Positions 26,311 to 34,717 are shown, counted from the first letter of the stretch. The stretch is 64,000 bases of DNA from Elusimicrobiota bacterium (GCA_003452935.1 DMMY01000001.1:62001-126000); one strand, 5' to 3'. The notes: generated from the letters alone by a model not told the origin. Numbers and translations: made by a program.

Positions 26311-28035
26311 TCAGAGTCCCTGCTCGCGCATGAGGCGCCGGATTTCATCCGAATCGGAGCAGTGTAAAGACTTGGCGACCAATTTAGCCATGGCGCCATG
26401 GCGCAGCCCGCGGACCGTCTGCTTTATGCGCAGGTACATCCGCGGGGAGATGGATAGGGTATCGCACCCCATGCCGACCAGGAGCGGAACCGCGTGCGGA
26501 TCGGAGGTCATTTCGCCGCAGACGCTGACCCACTTCCCCGCCTTGTGCGCCGTCTGCACGACGTGCTGAATCAGCCGCAGAACCGCGGGGTGAAAGGGAT
26601 CGTAAAGATGAGTCACATGCTCATTGATCCGGTCCACGGCCAGCGTGTATTGGATCAGATCGTTGGTCCCCACGGAAACAAAATCAATGTGCGGAATAAA
26701 GGAGTCCAGAATAACAGCGGCCGACGGGATCTCCACCATGATGCCCAATTCGATCGCCTTAGGCAGCGCCACGCCCTCGGCCTCTAATTCCCCCACGGCC
26801 TGGGCCAGGAGCCGCCGCACGGCTTGGATCTCGCCCACGGAGGAAACCATGGGGATCATGATCTTCACGTTGCCTTTCGACGTGGCCCGCAGGATGGCGC
26901 GCAGTTGTGTTTTGAAAAGATCCAGATGCCGTAAAAAAAGCCTCACGCCCCGCAGCCCCATGAAAGGATTGACTTCGTTCTTCGGACCCTCGATGCCCAA
27001 TTGGGAAAGCCGGTCGCCGCCAATGTCGGCGGTACGGATCACGACGGGATGGGGCAGCATGGCCTTGGCGACGGAAATATAGGCTCGGGCCTGTTCTTCT
27101 TCGGACGGGGCCGCGGGACGGTTGAGGAACAAATATTCCGTGCGGAACAGCCCGATGCCGTCAGTCTGCAGCGCCAGGATGCTTTTCATCTCTTCCGGCG
27201 TGTCCAGGTTCACTTCGAGCCGGAAGCGTTTGTCGTCCTGGGTCACGGTCGCCACCCCACGCAGGGCCTCCAGGGCCCGTTCCGCCTCCTGCGCCTGCAG
27301 CTGCACCTTCTCATATTTGGCGACCGCTTCCGGCGTGGGATTAATGATCACCATGCCTTGCTCGCCATCCACCACGACGGTGTCGCCGCTCTTGACCCGC
27401 CGGCTCACGTCTGACAGCCCGACCACGGCCGGGATCTCAAGGCTTTGGGCGAGAATGGCGGTATGGCTGGTCTTGCCTCCCAAATCCGTGGCGAAACCTT
27501 GGATATGGCTTTCCTGCAGGTTGATGGTGTCCGAGGGAAGCAGATTCCTGGAGATGAGGATGCACGGCTGGGCAATATCCGCCAAACTGCGCCGCGCCCG
27601 CCGCAGCAAATGCGCCAAAAGCCGCTTGCCCACGTCAAAAAGGTCGTGCCGCCGCTCCCTGAAAAATTCATCCTCCAGCTTCTCGAACTGCTGATTGACG
27701 GCCTCCAAGGCCTCGGAAAGGGCAAACTCCGCGTTGACCCCTTCGGCCAAGATTCTTTTTGGCACGTCGTGAGTGATAAGGGTGTCGCGCAGAATCAGCC
27801 GATGCGCGTCAATAAGCTTGGCATGCTTCTTGCCCAGGAGCTTAAGGACCTTGCCCTCGGCGGCGTCGAGGTCGCGATGGGTGGCCTTTTGAGCCGCTTT
27901 GAAGCGCTTGACCTCTTCACGCAAGCGTTCCCTGGGGATCTCCACCCGGGTGACTACGATTTCTTCGTCCTCCAGGACATACGCCTTCCCGATGGAAATT
28001 CCGGGGCTCGCGGCAATACCTTTAATGATGATCAT
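26311..28035 (-). CDS. ptsI: PTS Enzyme I, phosphoenolpyruvate-protein phosphotransferase
   Basis: A 574-residue Enzyme I. The phospho-accepting residue is His191 in GGKTSHTAILAQ, the PEP-binding barrel carries EYLFLNR and MVEIPSAAV, and the active Cys is in VSVCGEMTSD. It takes phosphate from PEP and passes it to HPr, encoded just upstream; the start overlaps the HPr stop by 4 bases. With HprK and mannose-class EII genes alongside, it can feed a regulatory or transport PTS. Confidence 0.96.
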   Translation of the reverse strand: MIIIKGIAASPGISIGKAYVLEDEEIVVTRVEIPRERLREEVKRFKAAQKATHRDLDAAEGKVLKLLGKKHAKLIDAHRLILRDTLITHDVPKRILAEGVNAEFALSEALEAVNQQFEKLEDEFFRERRHDLFDVGKRLLAHLLRRARRSLADIAQPCILISRNLLPSDTINLQESHIQGFATDLGGKTSHTAILAQSLEIPAVVGLSDVSRRVKSGDTVVVDGEQGMVIINPTPEAVAKYEKVQLQAQEAERALEALRGVATVTQDDKRFRLEVNLDTPEEMKSILALQTDGIGLFRTEYLFLNRPAAPSEEEQARAYISVAKAMLPHPVVIRTADIGGDRLSQLGIEGPKNEVNPFMGLRGVRLFLRHLDLFKTQLRAILRATSKGNVKIMIPMVSSVGEIQAVRRLLAQAVGELEAEGVALPKAIELGIMVEIPSAAVILDSFIPHIDFVSVGTNDLIQYTLAVDRINEHVTHLYDPFHPAVLRLIQHVVQTAHKAGKWVSVCGEMTSDPHAVPLLVGMGCDTLSISPRMYLRIKQTVRGLRHGAMAKLVAKSLHCSDSDEIRRLMREQGL

Positions 28036-28298
28036 TCTTCGTCGAATTTCCTTCTAAAGAGTTCCTCGATGGCCGCTAGGGCCTCTTGCTCATCCGGTCC
28101 GGTGACGCGCAAGGTGACCTGCGCGCCGTATTCCGCCGCCAAAAGCATAAGCTGCATGACGCTCTTTCCATTGACCTCGGCGCCCTCCTTACAGACCATG
28201 ATCTCGCTCTTGAAACGCCCCGCCTCGCGCACGAACATCCCCGCCGGCTTGGCGTGCAGCCCGAGTCTTGGGGTAACCCGCAGGATTTTCTTGATCAT
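28032..28298 (-). CDS. ptsH: HPr phosphocarrier protein
   Basis: An 88-residue HPr. His15 (RLGLHAKPAG) is the site for Enzyme I and Ser46 (NGKSVMQLM) is the site for HPr kinase, so both control points are kept. The start ATG overlaps the EIID stop (ATGA), and a longer reading of the frame would run inside EIID. Presence of Ser46 together with hprK in the same block suggests metabolic signalling; the output regulator is not in the window. Confidence 0.95.
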   Translation of the reverse strand: MIKKILRVTPRLGLHAKPAGMFVREAGRFKSEIMVCKEGAEVNGKSVMQLMLLAAEYGAQVTLRVTGPDEQEALAAIEELFRRKFDEE

Positions 28299-29062
28299 AG
28301 CCACCCCGTCCAAGACGCGAGGACTCCGATCAGAATGGTGGCTGCGTAAAGCCGATATGAAGAAACCCGCAGCGCGCGCAACCCTACCGCCGCAGCCATG
28401 GCCAGGATGCCCACGGGGCGCTGCCAAGGTACGGTATCGCGCAGCAACACCACCGCGGCAGCCAAAGCCAATGCCATCCCGCCCAGACGCAGCGCCCGGA
28501 TGCGTCCCTGACCCGACCAGTCTTTCAAATTCACCGCGATCTGTTCCTTCCACCTATATCCCTGCCCGAGGAAACGCCAGCGCATGTACAAAACCGGCAC
28601 ATTGAAGGAGACGAGGTAGACGGCGGCGGCCAGCACCACGGCCTCTTCCGGGCTTCCTGAGCAAATCCAGGCGCTCGCCAAAGCCAGAGCCGCGCAGACC
28701 GGCCTTAGAGTACCCCAGAAGAGCGCGTCGCCCAGGCCGGCCAACGCCGCGGCGGCCGCGGTCTTGAGCGCCCGCAGCCGATCCAGCTTTTCGGTTCGCT
28801 GCGCGCCCTCGATTGCGGCCGCTTCCTCCTCCAGAGCGCAGACCATGCCTAAAACCAATGACGCCATATAGGGTTGCGTATTAAAATATTCCTGGTGACG
28901 CAACTGCGCCGCGCGGCGTTCTCCAGCTCTTCCAGCATAGCATTGCTTCAGCCACGGGTCCACGCAATAGGCAAAACCCAGGCCTTGCATGCGCTCAAAA
29001 CTCCAGCCCGCCTGCAGACACAAAACTCTCAAGAACAGCTTCAGCCGCATCGCTAGGTTCAC
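28295..29062 (-). CDS. PTS mannose-class EIID component
   Basis: A 255-residue membrane protein of the mannose/fructose/sorbose EIID family. GWSFERMQGLGFAYCVDPWL, then RHQEYFNTQPYMASLVLG and CALEEEAA, are the family N-terminal motifs; hydrophobic helices occupy the C-terminal half. GTG 29062 overlaps the EIIC stop (GTGA); ATG 29050 is an alternative. It is somewhat short for the family (about 270-280). With EIIC it would form the membrane part of a sugar PTS. Confidence 0.85.
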   Translation of the reverse strand: MNLAMRLKLFLRVLCLQAGWSFERMQGLGFAYCVDPWLKQCYAGRAGERRAAQLRHQEYFNTQPYMASLVLGMVCALEEEAAAIEGAQRTEKLDRLRALKTAAAAALAGLGDALFWGTLRPVCAALALASAWICSGSPEEAVVLAAAVYLVSFNVPVLYMRWRFLGQGYRWKEQIAVNLKDWSGQGRIRALRLGGMALALAAAVVLLRDTVPWQRPVGILAMAAAVGLRALRVSSYRLYAATILIGVLASWTGWL

Positions 29063-29682
29063 GGGGTCACCCTCAAGGCGTACAGCAGGACGCCCATTCC
29101 CAGCCAGGGCGCCAGCCTCCAAGCAAATTGGAGTCCATCGAGCACGGACTCGGGCAGACGCGCGCCGATAACGCCCGCCGCGGGAGCAACCAGGAACACG
29201 CAGCCCGCCATGACCGCAAGGGTCACCGCCGCTTGCTGTGCTAGCGCCGCAAGCTGCATAGCCCCGATTCCGGGCTCTTGGCCGTTTCTAAGTCGCTCCT
29301 CGGCGCGGCAGCAGAAAGCCCGGCGACGCTGCCGAAGGGCTGTTTCAAGCCTCTGGTGCAGCCAGCCCAGACCGAGACCGAGAGGCAGCGCCAACTCCGG
29401 CCCGGCGGGCCAAGGCCCGCCGCAGAGCAGAACCGCGGCGCCGACCGCCACCGTGACATTGAGGGGGAGCTTGTTGCCTACAGGAAGATCGTCGATGCTC
29501 AACAGCTCTCCGCAGACCCCGAGCAAAAGACCAGTCTGGGGAATTCCCAAAAACCAACCCAACAACGGGCCCACCGCCAGGGGTCGGGAAACCATCATCT
29601 GTCCCACCTGGACGCCGTCGAGCTCCACGATCGCGATCAGGCCGACTGACGCCATGATCGCCAGCCAGCCGCCCGGCGTCAT
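29059..29682 (-). CDS. PTS mannose-class EIIC component
   Basis: A 207-residue polytopic protein. GLIAIVELDGVQVGQMMVSRP, then GPLLGWFLG and GELLSIDDLPVGNKLPLN, match the EIIC sorbose/mannose family, in which the channel passes the sugar. Usual members are about 250-265 residues, so this is a shortened version. It overlaps EIIB upstream (ATGA) and EIID downstream (GTGA), showing a coupled set. Whether it still transports sugar is open. Confidence 0.83.
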   Translation of the reverse strand: MTPGGWLAIMASVGLIAIVELDGVQVGQMMVSRPLAVGPLLGWFLGIPQTGLLLGVCGELLSIDDLPVGNKLPLNVTVAVGAAVLLCGGPWPAGPELALPLGLGLGWLHQRLETALRQRRRAFCCRAEERLRNGQEPGIGAMQLAALAQQAAVTLAVMAGCVFLVAPAAGVIGARLPESVLDGLQFAWRLAPWLGMGVLLYALRVTP

Positions 29683-30164
29683 TGCCCCCCCTCGCCAAGC
29701 ATTTCCAGCACATCCAGCGTCGCGTCATCCGGAAGGGCGCGCCCTTCCAGAGCCGCCCCGCGCAAAGCAATAGCGCGCAAGGCTTCCCTATCCTCGGGGC
29801 TGAGAAAAATGGCCTTCCCCAACTGCACCCGCCCTGCCGTATAGTGCAATCCCCCCACGTTGACCGATTGAAAAGACGCGCCCTGATCCAACAGGCGCAA
29901 CGCCTCCAGCGGTCCGGGCGTGAGCACCAGCACCCGGCGCCGGTCCTGCGTGTCGCACAACCGCCGGGCGGCCTGCTCTACGGACAGAGTCAAAAGTTCC
30001 ACGCCCGCGGGCATAGCCATCTGCATGAGCGCGGTCTGGGTCTGGTCGGACGCCACCGCATCAGCCGCCACGATCACGACCTCCACCTTCAGATGCGGTA
30101 TCCAGCCCATGACCACCTGCCCATGGATCAGCCTGTCATCGATGCGAACCAGGGCTATCTGCAT
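29679..30164 (-). CDS. PTS mannose-class EIIB component
   Basis: A 161-residue cytoplasmic phosphotransfer protein. The phospho-His is His14 in RIDDRLIHGQVVMGW, the hallmark of sorbose-subfamily EIIB. The rest matches in length and pattern (VEVVIVAADAVASDQ, NVGGLHY). It would take phosphate from the EIIA encoded just upstream and pass it to the sugar bound by EIIC/EIID. Confidence 0.92.
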   Translation of the reverse strand: MQIALVRIDDRLIHGQVVMGWIPHLKVEVVIVAADAVASDQTQTALMQMAMPAGVELLTLSVEQAARRLCDTQDRRRVLVLTPGPLEALRLLDQGASFQSVNVGGLHYTAGRVQLGKAIFLSPEDREALRAIALRGAALEGRALPDDATLDVLEMLGEGGQ

Positions 30165-30168
30165 GGGA

Positions 30169-30582
30169 TCATCCCCGCCGGGCCAAAAAGCGGCTGCGCA
30201 CGTCGCAGATGCACCTCTGGCCGTCGGCTATGACCTTGGCCACAAGTTCCGGCAGGGCGCAGTCGCAGCGGCGGCTGAACGCCGACACCAGCATATAGAG
30301 GTTCACTCCCGTGACCATCTCCACGTTGGGCATATCTTGCACGAGGGGGAAAGCCAGGTTGCTCGGTGTTCCCCCGGGCATATCCGTAAACAGGACCAAC
30401 CCGTCGCCGCCGCGGAGTTCGGCGACGGCCCGCCTAATGCGCTCGCGTATCTCCGCGACGCTCAGCCGGGAAGAGATGGGGATAACCCTCACTCCCTCTG
30501 CCTGCCGCCCCACGATCGACTCGGCCGCCTCCATAAGATACGCCCCGAACTCGCCATGCGTGACAATGATGAAGTTTATCAC
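30169..30582 (-). CDS. PTS mannose-class EIIA component
   Basis: A 137-residue EIIA of the ManX type. His9 (IIVTHGEFG) is the phosphorylation site, and FTDMPGGTPSNLA is the second conserved loop of the fold. It starts right after rapZ with a 4-base overlap and ends 4 bases before EIIB. The separate EIIA and EIIB genes contrast with the fused EIIAB of E. coli ManX. Confidence 0.92.
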   Translation of the reverse strand: MINFIIVTHGEFGAYLMEAAESIVGRQAEGVRVIPISSRLSVAEIRERIRRAVAELRGGDGLVLFTDMPGGTPSNLAFPLVQDMPNVEMVTGVNLYMLVSAFSRRCDCALPELVAKVIADGQRCICDVRSRFLARRG

Positions 30583-31445
30583 TGGTTTATGTCGCGGTGG
30601 AATTCCTGGATGGAATGGCCGCTCGTGCGCAGTTTTTGGGCCAAATAGTGCGTCACGAAAACGCTGCGGTGGTGTCCCCCGGTGCAGCCGACGGCGATCG
30701 TCAGATACGACTTGCCCTCCCGGACATAATGGGGAAGCAGAGCGTTGATGAGCTTGAGGTAATGCCCCAGGAACTTCTTGGCGATCGGCTGGCTCAATAT
30801 ATATCGCTGAACTCCCACATTCAAGCCGGTCAGCTGGCGCAGCCGCACGACATAATTTGGATTGGGCAAGAACCGCACATCCATGACGATATCGGCATCC
30901 ATGGGCAGCCCGTGCTTATAGCCGAACGACACGATGTTAAGGGCCATCTCTCGGGCGCGCGTGAGTTCCAGGGTTTCGGAAAGGCGTTCTTTGAGCTCGC
31001 CGAGGGTCATGGAGGAAGTATCGATAACTTTATCCGCGATCTCCTTGAGCGGTATCAGCCTCTGTCGTTCCTTACGAATGGCTTGATCCACCTTTTTGCC
31101 CAAGGGATGCCGGTGCCGCGTTTCGGAAAAACGCTGTATCACCACGGCGTCGGAAGCCTCCAAGAACAAAATACGATGGTGCACGCCCCGGGCCTTGAGC
31201 CGATTGAGAATGGCGGGCAGCCCAGCCAGGAACCGTCCCTCTCGGATATCCATGCCCAGCGCTACCCGGTTTAAATGGGGAGAGTTGGCCAAGAGATTCG
31301 CAAAATGGTCCATCAGGGCTATGGGCAGGTTGTCAATGCAGAAAAAACCAAAGTCTTCAAAACACTTAAGGGCTTGGCTCTTGCCGGCGCCGGAGATGCC
31401 GGTGATGATATAGACCTTTCGCTCTACAGTCGAACCGCTAGTCAA
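30579..31445 (-). CDS. rapZ: RNase adapter/nucleotide-binding protein RapZ (YvcJ family)
   Basis: A 288-residue P-loop protein. Walker A is ITGISGAGKSQALK; FFCIDNLP and the C-terminal IAVGCTGGHHRSV are diagnostic. In E. coli RapZ directs RNase E against the GlmZ small RNA; in other phyla the role is less defined but nucleotide binding is conserved. It sits 7 bases after hprK and overlaps EIIA, an order (hpf-hprK-rapZ-PTS) seen in deltaproteobacteria-like genomes. Confidence 0.93.
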   Translation of the reverse strand: MTSGSTVERKVYIITGISGAGKSQALKCFEDFGFFCIDNLPIALMDHFANLLANSPHLNRVALGMDIREGRFLAGLPAILNRLKARGVHHRILFLEASDAVVIQRFSETRHRHPLGKKVDQAIRKERQRLIPLKEIADKVIDTSSMTLGELKERLSETLELTRAREMALNIVSFGYKHGLPMDADIVMDVRFLPNPNYVVRLRQLTGLNVGVQRYILSQPIAKKFLGHYLKLINALLPHYVREGKSYLTIAVGCTGGHHRSVFVTHYLAQKLRTSGHSIQEFHRDINQ

Positions 31446-31452
31446 CGGATCC

Positions 31453-32403
31453 TCACCTGGCGCGCATCCTCTCTATGAGCCTCTGATTGAAGGTTTCGGC
31501 GGCGAAATACCCCTGGCTGCGCAACCGCTGATTAAGAGCGGCCACCTCGATAATGACGGCAAGGTTTCGCCCTGGGCTGACCGGAATGCGAATCTGGGGG
31601 ATTTCAACTCCCAAGATCGAGACCTTCTTGGCGTCTAGGCCGGTGCGATCATAATGGGTCTGGGCATTCCAGGGCTCGAGATAAATCGATAATTCGATGC
31701 GGGTGTGATCCAGAATTGAACCGATGCCAAAGAGCAGTTTGACGTCGATGATCCCCAATCCGCGAACCTCGAGGTAATGTTTCAATGGCTCTGGGCAGAT
31801 GCCTCGCAAAACCGCCCCGTGCCGATGCTGGATTTCAACGGCATCGTCCGCCACCAGGATATGTCCACGCTTAAGCAGTTCCAAGGCGCATTCCGACTTG
31901 CCGATGCCTGGCTCCCCCTGGATCAGAACGCCCAAGCCGTAAATATCGACCAACACTCCGTGCACGGTCGTCGCGGGAGCAAGCTTCTCTTCCAAGACGT
32001 CGCTCAACTCCCCGACAAAAGTCGCCGTGTCCAGACTGGAACGAAGCAGCGGCACGGCGTTTTTTCGGCAGACCGCGGCCAAAACCCCGGGGGCTTTCAG
32101 GTTGCGGGTGAGGATCAGGCACGGCAACTCCCGCGGTTTGAGCATGGATTCCAAGGCCGCGGTCAATTGACGCCGCGGGGCCTGCATGCAATAGGCCTGC
32201 TCGCCAAAGCCGATGATCTGTATGCGTTCCGGCCGGAAATGTTCCAAGAACCCGCTCAGGGCTAGTCCTGGGCGATTGAGTTCTATGACCGAAATGCGAC
32301 GATTAAGGGATTTTTCCCCGGCGACAAGTTCGAGCTTAAGGTTTTCCCTTTGCTCCCGCAGCAAGTCGCTTACATTGTAATCCGCGGCGGCCCGGCGATC
32401 CAT
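31453..32403 (-). CDS. hprK: HPr kinase/phosphorylase
   Basis: A 316-residue bifunctional enzyme acting on Ser46 of HPr. The C-terminal catalytic domain has GEPGIGKSECALELLKRGH followed by LVADDAVEI (Walker A and catalytic Asp), and the second signature is EVRGLGIIDVKLLFG. An N-terminal domain of about 130 residues is present as usual. It starts directly after the hpf stop. Together with ptsH in the same block it implies HPr-Ser-P based sensing. Confidence 0.95.
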   Translation of the reverse strand: MDRRAAADYNVSDLLREQRENLKLELVAGEKSLNRRISVIELNRPGLALSGFLEHFRPERIQIIGFGEQAYCMQAPRRQLTAALESMLKPRELPCLILTRNLKAPGVLAAVCRKNAVPLLRSSLDTATFVGELSDVLEEKLAPATTVHGVLVDIYGLGVLIQGEPGIGKSECALELLKRGHILVADDAVEIQHRHGAVLRGICPEPLKHYLEVRGLGIIDVKLLFGIGSILDHTRIELSIYLEPWNAQTHYDRTGLDAKKVSILGVEIPQIRIPVSPGRNLAVIIEVAALNQRLRSQGYFAAETFNQRLIERMRAR

Positions 32404-32943
32404 CTATCGCGCCGCCTTTTTCACCGGCTGCACAATGCCATAGGACTCGTCACTGCGCCGGAAAACGGCCTGGATCTGCTTGGATCCTCGGTCCTGATAA
32501 AGCCGGAAAGACTGCCCGAGGGCTTCCATATCCCGCACCGCCTCATTGGCCGTCATTGGAGCGACGGGCTGTCGTATGACTGCGAACTGTGCCAGCGGCG
32601 GAAGAGTCTCGACGAGCTCCTCTCGGCGCACCGTGTCCTTGCCGTGTCGCGTCTTGTACCTGGTCCTCACCTTTTCTTTGAACTTCTTCATCTGCGCGTC
32701 GATTTTATCCGAGGCCAGATCAACGGCGGAGTAAAGATCCGCCGCCGCGGCCAGAGCGCGAAAGGTTTGACCAGGCGCATGTATGAGCATCTCGCAATTA
32801 TGAGACCTCTTTTCTATGAATAAGAAGGCCTGGCCCCAGACGATATGGTCGAAATATTTCTGGGCCTTTTCCATCTTCGCGTGCACATAATTACGAATCG
32901 CATCCGTGATCTTAAGTTGCTTTGCCGTCAGTTGTATTTCCAC
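32404..32943 (-). CDS. hpf: Ribosome hibernation promoting factor, long form
   Basis: A 179-residue protein: N-terminal ribosome-binding domain (about 1-100: EIQLTAKQLKITDAIRNYV, AQKYFDH) and a C-terminal dimerisation domain (about 120-179, ending SYGIVQPVKKAAR). Long HPF pairs two 70S ribosomes into inactive 100S particles. GTG 32943 follows a strong AAGGAG ribosome binding site. It is the first gene of the 12-gene minus block, about 76 bases downstream of a good promoter. HPF linked to stress or carbon state fits its partners hprK and rapZ. Confidence 0.9.
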   Translation of the reverse strand: MEIQLTAKQLKITDAIRNYVHAKMEKAQKYFDHIVWGQAFLFIEKRSHNCEMLIHAPGQTFRALAAAADLYSAVDLASDKIDAQMKKFKEKVRTRYKTRHGKDTVRREELVETLPPLAQFAVIRQPVAPMTANEAVRDMEALGQSFRLYQDRGSKQIQAVFRRSDESYGIVQPVKKAAR

Positions 32944-33018
32944 ATCCGCTCCTTACAATCCGATCGAATAGAATAACCAAGAGCGCCATGTCGGACTCCA
33001 GGCCGGGCGCTGACGAAC

Positions 33019-33047
33019 ATTGAAGCACTTTGCCGGATGACTGTCAA
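33019..33047 (-). promoter_or_regulatory. Sigma-70-like promoter for the hpf-hprK-rapZ-PTS block
   Basis: A perfect -35 TTGACA (33047-33042) is followed by 17 bases and the -10 box TTCAAT (33024-33019) on the minus strand. It would give an untranslated leader of about 70 bases before the hpf GTG. It is divergent from the dnaA promoter and lies in the AT-rich origin region. Confidence 0.6.
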
Positions 33048-33067
33048 TTATCGAGATTATAATAGAA

Positions 33068-33096
33068 TTGACTATACCTCAAAAATTAGGTACGCT
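33068..33096 (+). promoter_or_regulatory. Candidate dnaA promoter
   Basis: TTGACT (33068-33073), 17-base spacer, then TACGCT (33091-33096). The -35 is good and the -10 moderate. It lies about 120 bases before the dnaA GTG, leaving a leader that contains the AT-rich stretch and two DnaA boxes, as expected for autoregulated dnaA. Confidence 0.45.
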
Positions 33097-33193
33097 TTGT
33101 GCAGTGCTCCTTGGCCGGTCTATGCTGATTATTCCGCAAAAAATTATTTCGCATAAACTGTTATTTTTAAACGATAAATAAAAAGATTTGCTC

Positions 33194-33202
33194 TTATACA
33201 CA
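33194..33202 (+). promoter_or_regulatory. DnaA box TTATACACA
   Basis: Exact match to the TTATNCACA consensus, plus strand, 15 bases before the dnaA start codon. It is 2 bases from a second box in opposite orientation. Confidence 0.7.
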
Positions 33203-33204
33203 CC

Positions 33205-33213
33205 TGTGGATAA
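33205..33213 (-). promoter_or_regulatory. Perfect DnaA box TTATCCACA next to the dnaA start codon
   Basis: Reads TGTGGATAA on plus, the reverse complement of the strongest DnaA box. It ends 3 bases before the GTG, where the ribosome binding site would be, so DnaA binding here could affect the upstream promoter while the same bases serve in translation initiation. The regulatory effect is inference. Confidence 0.75.
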
Positions 33214-33216
33214 CTT

Positions 33217-34563
33217 GTGAACAATTTAGAACCGTCTGGTCTCTGGTCACAGAGCGTGGAACGTCTGCGCTCAGAAATCGGTGAAGACGCGGATTTATGG
33301 TTGCGCCCAATAGAAGTTGTCAAGCTGGATAATCATGTTTTACATCTTAAGGTGCCTAATAAGTTCTTTTCTGACGGCATAAAAGATCGTTACCAGAAGC
33401 GGCTCATCGGCATTTTCAAAGACATAACAGGCATCGATATCGGCATTGATTATGAAATCTCCATGGATCTTAAAAGCGTCCTGGCGCCTACGGACCCTAT
33501 TTCAGATCCTGGCCCCCAATCCGAATTCCCGTTAAGCGAATTTAATCCGCGATACACCTTCGCTTCGTTCGTCATCGGAAAATCAAATCGTTTAGCCTAC
33601 GCCACGGCGGAGGTTATCGCCAAGAACCCGGGGACGCAATACAACCCGTTTTTCCTCTATGGCGGTGTCGGCCTTGGAAAGACGCACCTTCTTCATGCCA
33701 TCGGAAACGCGCTGCGCAAAGAATATCCTCGTACGCGCGTTCTCTACACCACGGCGGAGCAATTCGTCAATGAGTACATAAATTCCATCCATCATCGTCG
33801 TACGGATGATTTTAGGGCGAAGTACCGAAACCTGGATTGTCTCCTTATCGATGACATACAGTTTTTGATCGCAAAGGAACAAAGCGAGCAAGAATTTTTC
33901 CATACATTTAATTCTCTCTTTGATTCTCGCCGGCAAATCGTTATCACTTCGGACCGCGTACCTAAGGAAATGACGCCATACGAGCGTCGCCTCATCTCGC
34001 GCTTTGAATGGGGCCAGGTAGCGGACATTACCGCGCCGGATTTGGAAACCCGAATAGCCATATTGCGAAAAAAGGCGGAACTGGAACAGTTTTATGTTCC
34101 GGACGACGTTATTCTTTTCGTGGCTTCCGTAGTAAAAAGCAACATTCGTCTATTGGAGGGATCTTTAATCAGATTAAAAGCCTTTGCCTCCATGACCGGC
34201 AGCAGTTTGACCGTAGATGACGCGAAGGAAATACTCAAGGATTCTTTGCCGCATGACACGTCTTCTCCTGTTCGCCTGGAAACGATACAACGGCTGGTCG
34301 CGCATAAATACTCCCTGGATGTTAAGGATTTGAAAGGACAACAAAGAACGGCTTCCATTGCTTTGCCTCGGCAATTGTCAATGTACCTGGCTTGCGTGAT
34401 GACGGAGCTTTCCTCGACAGATATAGGGCGCGCCTTTGGCGGGCGGGATCACACGACGGTCCTTCACGCGAGAAAAAAAATACAGAAGATGTTGGATGAA
34501 GATCCTTTTTTCCTGGAATTAGTCAACAAGCTTCAAGCGGATATAAAGGTTGTGGAAAATTAA
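33217..34563 (+). CDS. dnaA: Chromosomal replication initiator DnaA
   Basis: A 448-residue AAA+ initiator. Domain I (about 1-85, LWSQSVERLRSEIGEDADLWL), short linker, AAA+ core with Walker A GGVGLGKTHLLHAIG, Walker B LLIDDIQF and sensor regions, and the C-terminal DNA-binding domain with the signature GGRDHTTVLHARKKI. GTG is the start, directly after a DnaA box; there is no classical ribosome binding site. Base composition is more AT-rich than the flanking operons, as is common near origins. It is followed by a 154-base gap with more DnaA boxes and then dnaN. Confidence 0.97.
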   Translation: MNNLEPSGLWSQSVERLRSEIGEDADLWLRPIEVVKLDNHVLHLKVPNKFFSDGIKDRYQKRLIGIFKDITGIDIGIDYEISMDLKSVLAPTDPISDPGPQSEFPLSEFNPRYTFASFVIGKSNRLAYATAEVIAKNPGTQYNPFFLYGGVGLGKTHLLHAIGNALRKEYPRTRVLYTTAEQFVNEYINSIHHRRTDDFRAKYRNLDCLLIDDIQFLIAKEQSEQEFFHTFNSLFDSRRQIVITSDRVPKEMTPYERRLISRFEWGQVADITAPDLETRIAILRKKAELEQFYVPDDVILFVASVVKSNIRLLEGSLIRLKAFASMTGSSLTVDDAKEILKDSLPHDTSSPVRLETIQRLVAHKYSLDVKDLKGQQRTASIALPRQLSMYLACVMTELSSTDIGRAFGGRDHTTVLHARKKIQKMLDEDPFFLELVNKLQADIKVVEN

Positions 34564-34601
34564 GTGGATCAGGCAAATAACGATAAAGAAAGAAGGCCGC
34601 C

Positions 34602-34610
34602 TGTGTATAA
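34602..34610 (-). promoter_or_regulatory. DnaA box TTATACACA
   Basis: Reads TGTGTATAA on plus, an exact consensus match on minus. It is 39 bases after the dnaA stop codon. Confidence 0.65.
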
Positions 34611-34629
34611 AATTAGAAGAGACGCTGTT

Positions 34630-34638
34630 TTATCCACA
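34630..34638 (+). promoter_or_regulatory. Perfect DnaA box TTATCCACA
   Basis: Exact strong-box sequence on plus, 19 bases beyond the preceding inverted box in the dnaA-dnaN gap. Confidence 0.7.
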
Positions 34639-34717
34639 AATAAAAAGCTCCGTTCTTCCGTCAGAATAACGAGGTTATCCTCGCTTTACTGATCATTAAT
34701 AAGGGGATGATGATAAG

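Larger units (their letters stand above)
33048..33216. other. Candidate oriC, part 1: AT-rich segment plus DnaA boxes upstream of dnaA
   Basis: The region between hpf and dnaA becomes strongly AT-rich against a GC-rich background, especially 33130-33192, a candidate DNA unwinding element. It ends with two DnaA boxes 2 bases apart. Genes to the left run on minus and genes to the right on plus, so transcription diverges from here as at most bacterial origins. DnaA boxes also occur just after dnaA, suggesting a bipartite origin. Only a GC-skew plot or origin mapping would confirm it. Confidence 0.7.
34564..34717. other. Candidate oriC, part 2: dnaA-dnaN intergenic region with DnaA boxes
   Basis: This 154-base AT-rich gap holds two exact DnaA boxes in opposite orientation (34602-34610 and 34630-34638), and a relaxed box-like TGTGGAAAA overlaps the dnaA 3' end (34551-34559). 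A small hairpin CGAGG-TTAT-CCTCG lies at 34670-34683. The arrangement mirrors bipartite origins in which box clusters flank dnaA. Confidence 0.6.
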
